From: Stenotrophomonas cyclobalanopsidis | Lineage (GTDB): Bacteria; Pseudomonadota; Gammaproteobacteria; Xanthomonadales; Xanthomonadaceae | Direction of reading: 5' to 3' | DNA length: 46,499 bases | NCBI RefSeq assembly: GCF_008710035.1 | Contig: NZ_VYKI01000023.1 | Coordinates: 1-46,499, forward strand | Shown: positions 44,048-46,499 of the stretch, piece after piece | Layout of the letters: every line of letters starts with the position of its first letter | Position numbering within the stretch: position 1 is the stretch's first letter | Notes under the pieces: model-generated | Told to the model about the DNA's origin: nothing | Seen by the model: the letters and a program-made list of their open reading frames with translations, nothing else | Databases searched by the model: none | Translations under genes and position numbers: made by a program

Positions 44048-45475
44048 TCAGAACTTGTACTGCATCGAAGCGGCCAGCACATCGCCCGACACCTTGTACT
44101 TGCCGGTCACGGTGTTGCCGGTGGCCGAGGTCGAGGTGATGTTCGGGTCCTTGGTGAACAGATGGGTGTAGCCCACGCTGTATTCGGTCTTCTCCGACGG
44201 AGCCCAGGTCAGGCCCAGCGACAGCCACTTGCGGGTGGTGTCCGGCACGCGCACGTCGCGGTGCGCGTCGGTGGTCGGGGTCTGGTCATATGCCAGGCCG
44301 CCACGCAGGGTCAGCTGGTCGCTTACGCGGTATTCGGTACCGATCGAAGCGAAGGTGGTGTCGCGGTAGTTGAACGGCAGCACGCTGTCCGGCTGGTTGG
44401 AGTCATAGTCGACGGTGACCTGGTCGAACTTGCTCCACGCCGTGCGCGAAACGTCGGCCATGATCTTCCACTGGTCGTTCACCCGGTGGCTGACGCTGAC
44501 CGTGGCGCTGGCCGGCAGGGTGATGGTGGCGCGACCGTTGCTGTCGATGAAGGTGCCCGGGGCAGCCTGTGCCAGGAACGCGGCAGCAGCCGGGGTCATG
44601 GTGAAGTCGGCCTTGCCGTCGGTGATCTTGTGTTCGACTTCCGAGCGGTAGCTGAAGGCGATGTTGGTGCCTTCCACCGGGCTGACGGTCATGCCCAGGG
44701 TGTAACCCACGGACACTTCGTCACCCTTGATGCGCAGGTAGCCATCGGCCGAACCCGGCGAGAAGCCGAGCTGGGCGGCCTGCACGGCGGCCTGGCGGGC
44801 AGCAGCTGCAGCCTGCGCCGGGGTGCCACCGGCAGCCAGCACGGCGGCCGAAGCGCGCTGCTGGGCGCTGGCGTTGATGGCGGTACCAGCATCGACGGCG
44901 CTGGTCAGGTCGACGTTCAGGCGCTCGGCGAACACGCCGACACCGAACGACAGGTACGGGTTGACGTCATAGGAGAACGCCACGCCCAGGTCGATCGCCT
45001 TCAGGTCGGTCTTGACGCCGTTGTAGCGGCCGACCCAGTCGGTGTCGTACTCGGTCTTGAAGCCGAACGGCACGGTCAGCGAGGCACCGAAGTGCATGTT
45101 GTCATTCGCGCCGAACGGGACGTGGAAGTACGCCGCCGGAACCGGAGCGATCATGCCGGCGTCGCCGCCGTTGCCGCCGGAAATCGGCGCACCGTTTCCG
45201 TACCGGCCTTCGCCGCGGAACTTGGCACCGAAGCTGATGGCGCTGACGTCACCCTGGAACTGGGTGCCGTCGAGCAGGCGCATCGAGGCCGGGTTGGTGG
45301 CGACCACCGAGGCATCGCCTTCGGCGGAGGTGGAGCCGGCGAAGGCACGGCCCAGGCCCTTGGCGCTGTTTTCCTTCAGCTGGAAGGCGGCGGCGTTGGC
45401 ATCGGCGGCGGCCAGCGCACCGGCAACGCCGACGGCCAGCAGGGTCAGTCGGGCAATGGTAGAAGCGGTTTGCAT
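44048..45475 (-). CDS. fadL: FadL/OmpP1-family outer membrane long-chain fatty acid transporter
   Basis: A 475-aa outer-membrane beta-barrel that takes up long-chain fatty acids or other hydrophobic compounds. Signal peptide (about 1-29, ending ANAAAF), then the family hatch sequence NSAKGLGRAFAGSTSAEGDASVVATNPASM, and barrel strands to the C-terminal Phe (ASMQYKF). An Ala/Gln-rich insertion (about 200-245) lies in one loop. ATG 45475 has GGAGAGAG upstream. It has a good promoter with a palindrome at the transcription start and a terminator, so it is monocistronic. Confidence 0.92.
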   Translation of the reverse strand: MQTASTIARLTLLAVGVAGALAAADANAAAFQLKENSAKGLGRAFAGSTSAEGDASVVATNPASMRLLDGTQFQGDVSAISFGAKFRGEGRYGNGAPISGGNGGDAGMIAPVPAAYFHVPFGANDNMHFGASLTVPFGFKTEYDTDWVGRYNGVKTDLKAIDLGVAFSYDVNPYLSFGVGVFAERLNVDLTSAVDAGTAINASAQQRASAAVLAAGGTPAQAAAAARQAAVQAAQLGFSPGSADGYLRIKGDEVSVGYTLGMTVSPVEGTNIAFSYRSEVEHKITDGKADFTMTPAAAAFLAQAAPGTFIDSNGRATITLPASATVSVSHRVNDQWKIMADVSRTAWSKFDQVTVDYDSNQPDSVLPFNYRDTTFASIGTEYRVSDQLTLRGGLAYDQTPTTDAHRDVRVPDTTRKWLSLGLTWAPSEKTEYSVGYTHLFTKDPNITSTSATGNTVTGKYKVSGDVLAASMQYKF

Positions 45476-45574
45476 CGTAGTTCTCTCTCCGGTAAGCGGT
45501 GATGGTGCTCTGCGTGCGCCTGCGCCCACCGGACCCGCAAAGGCCCGCCAGAACGCGCCGGATTCCCCTCCCGA

Positions 45575-45590
45575 CATACGACGCCGTATG
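45575..45590. promoter_or_regulatory. Perfect palindrome at the fadL transcription start
   Basis: CATACG-ACGC-CGTATG, 6-bp perfect arms, starts four bases downstream of the -10 box on the minus strand. Position and symmetry fit a repressor operator; it does not match the GAAAC/GTTTC PsrA type. Confidence 0.5.
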
Positions 45591-45593
45591 CGA

Positions 45594-45621
45594 GTATTAC
45601 CCAGAGCGGTTAATGAAACAA
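45594..45621 (-). promoter_or_regulatory. fadL promoter
   Basis: On the minus strand TTGTTT (45621-45616), a 16-base spacer and TAATAC (45599-45594). The leader would be about 110 bases. Confidence 0.6.
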
Positions 45622-45704
45622 TAACAGCGACGGCCGTCTTTCCGCTGCGGAAACTGAACAGGCGCCTCGCCCGCGGAAAGCCCCGGCACGCTAGGCTAGC
45701 GTCC

Positions 45705-46397
45705 ATGTTCGTGTCTCTCCCCTCCCGCAAGAAGGCCACGCTGCGCTGGGCCACACCCGTGCTGTTTGCGGCATTGTGGCTGGCATTCCTCTGGTCGATC
45801 TCGCGTCCGGGCGACGCCCGCAACAGCCTCTGGCTGGACTGGGGCGCCCTGTCGACCGGCCTGACCCAGCCCCAGGACTGGTGGGCGACCCTGCAGGACG
45901 GCAGCGTGCTGCGGTTGTTCACCGCCCTGTTCCTGCACGCGGACTGGTCGCACCTGCTGGGCAACCTGGTGTTCCTGCTGATTTTCGGCCTGCCCGCCGA
46001 ACGGGTGCTGGGGCCGTGGCGGCTGATGCTGCTGTTCCTGGTCGGCGGCGCGATGTCCAACCTGGTGGCGATCTACACCATGGGCAGCCCGGACCAGATC
46101 ATCATCGGCGCCAGCGGCGCGGTGTCGGCGCTGATCGGTGCCTACCTGGCGCTGTTCCCGGCGGCGCGCCTGGGCGTGGTCATCCCGCTGGGCCTGTTCC
46201 TGGAATTCGTGCGTGCCCCGGCCTACCTGCTGATCGGCGTCTGGGCCGCACTGCAGGTAGTGTTCGCCCACATCGGCCCAAGCTTCGGCATGGTGGCCTG
46301 GTGGGCGCACATCGGCGGCTTCGTGTTCGGCGTGGTGTACGGGGTCTACGTTCGGGCGGCCATCGCCCGCCGCCTGCGCAAGCGCCACGGCTTCTGA
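45705..46397 (+). CDS. Rhomboid-family intramembrane serine protease
   Basis: A 230-aa inner-membrane protease with about six helices. The catalytic pair is visible: Ser137 in GASGA (helix 4) and His202 in WAHIGGF (helix 6). HADWSHLLGN before helix 2 is the conserved rhomboid segment. Substrates are unknown. ATG 45705 begins just before the first hydrophobic helix; no strong SD is visible. Divergent from fadL. Confidence 0.9.
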   Translation: MFVSLPSRKKATLRWATPVLFAALWLAFLWSISRPGDARNSLWLDWGALSTGLTQPQDWWATLQDGSVLRLFTALFLHADWSHLLGNLVFLLIFGLPAERVLGPWRLMLLFLVGGAMSNLVAIYTMGSPDQIIIGASGAVSALIGAYLALFPAARLGVVIPLGLFLEFVRAPAYLLIGVWAALQVVFAHIGPSFGMVAWWAHIGGFVFGVVYGVYVRAAIARRLRKRHGF

Positions 46398-46410
46398 GCA
46401 CCTGAAAGGC

Positions 46411-46455
46411 AGTCGAGCAAGCTCGACTCTACGACGCCGGTAGAGTCGAGCTTGC
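46411..46455. repeat. SMAG pair, second copy truncated
   Basis: 46411-46432 is an inverted copy (AGTCGAGC stem, ending CTAC); a direct copy starts at 46440 with GTAGAGTCGAGCTTGC and then loses its second arm to a very GC-rich sequence running to the window end. Confidence 0.8.
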
Positions 46456-46499
46456 GCGCCCGCAGCGCGGCGCCGGGGCGCGCCCGGCGCGAACACCGG

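Overview
The window is chromosomal DNA from a GC-rich gammaproteobacterium of the Xanthomonadaceae, almost certainly Stenotrophomonas (maltophilia complex). The gene content fits: an Oar-like TonB receptor, a TsaD/rpsU/yqeY/dnaG block, and a complete aa3-type cytochrome oxidase operon. The clearest signature is the scatter of 22-25 bp palindromes ending in GTAG (SMAG elements, typical of S. maltophilia) in many intergenic gaps.

Layout. 1-311: a REP-like hairpin followed by a suspicious run of pure G/C homopolymers. 312-12912: two divergent gene sets that read as one peptidoglycan-peptide scavenging locus. The minus side has a transglutaminase-like protein, a TonB receptor, a beta-lactamase-fold hydrolase and a D-Ala-D-Ala dipeptidase. 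The plus side has an NlpC/P60 peptidase, an L-Ala-D/L-Glu epimerase, an RpiR-type regulator, a YkuD protein and an APC permease. 12989-17632: a small unknown protein, a sugar-dehydrogenase-like exported protein, a lipoprotein and a GH3 beta-glucosidase behind a LacI-type operator. 17771-19459: a YbdG-like mechanosensitive channel and folB.

19545-22114 is an accessory insertion between folB and tsaD. It holds an IS3-family element (3-bp target duplication), three tandem copies of a 157-bp unit that each look like a ~95-nt sRNA gene with its own terminator on the minus strand, and a divergent Abi-like HEPN gene (R-x4-H motif). This sRNA array with an Abi/HEPN protein is the best candidate for an undescribed system.

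22147-28506 is core: tsaD, rpsU, yqeY, yihY, dnaG, an exported Cx4R phosphatase and a bile-acid-symporter-family transporter. 28507-29763 holds SMAGs, a decayed frameshifted gene and an exported protein of unknown function. 29955-38542 (minus) is the oxidase block: DUF2244 protein, coxB, coxA, a tiny membrane protein, ctaG, coxC, SURF1, an unknown membrane-anchored protein, ctaA and ctaB, with one small plus-strand membrane protein gene inside it. 38817-42035 is putA without a DNA-binding domain. 42170-43829 is an NAD salvage pair (pnuC, nadR). The window ends with fadL (minus) and a rhomboid protease (plus).

SMAG elements do more than fill gaps here: one supplies the start codon of the small oxidase-operon protein, one supplies the nadR stop codon, and one forms a T-tailed terminator.
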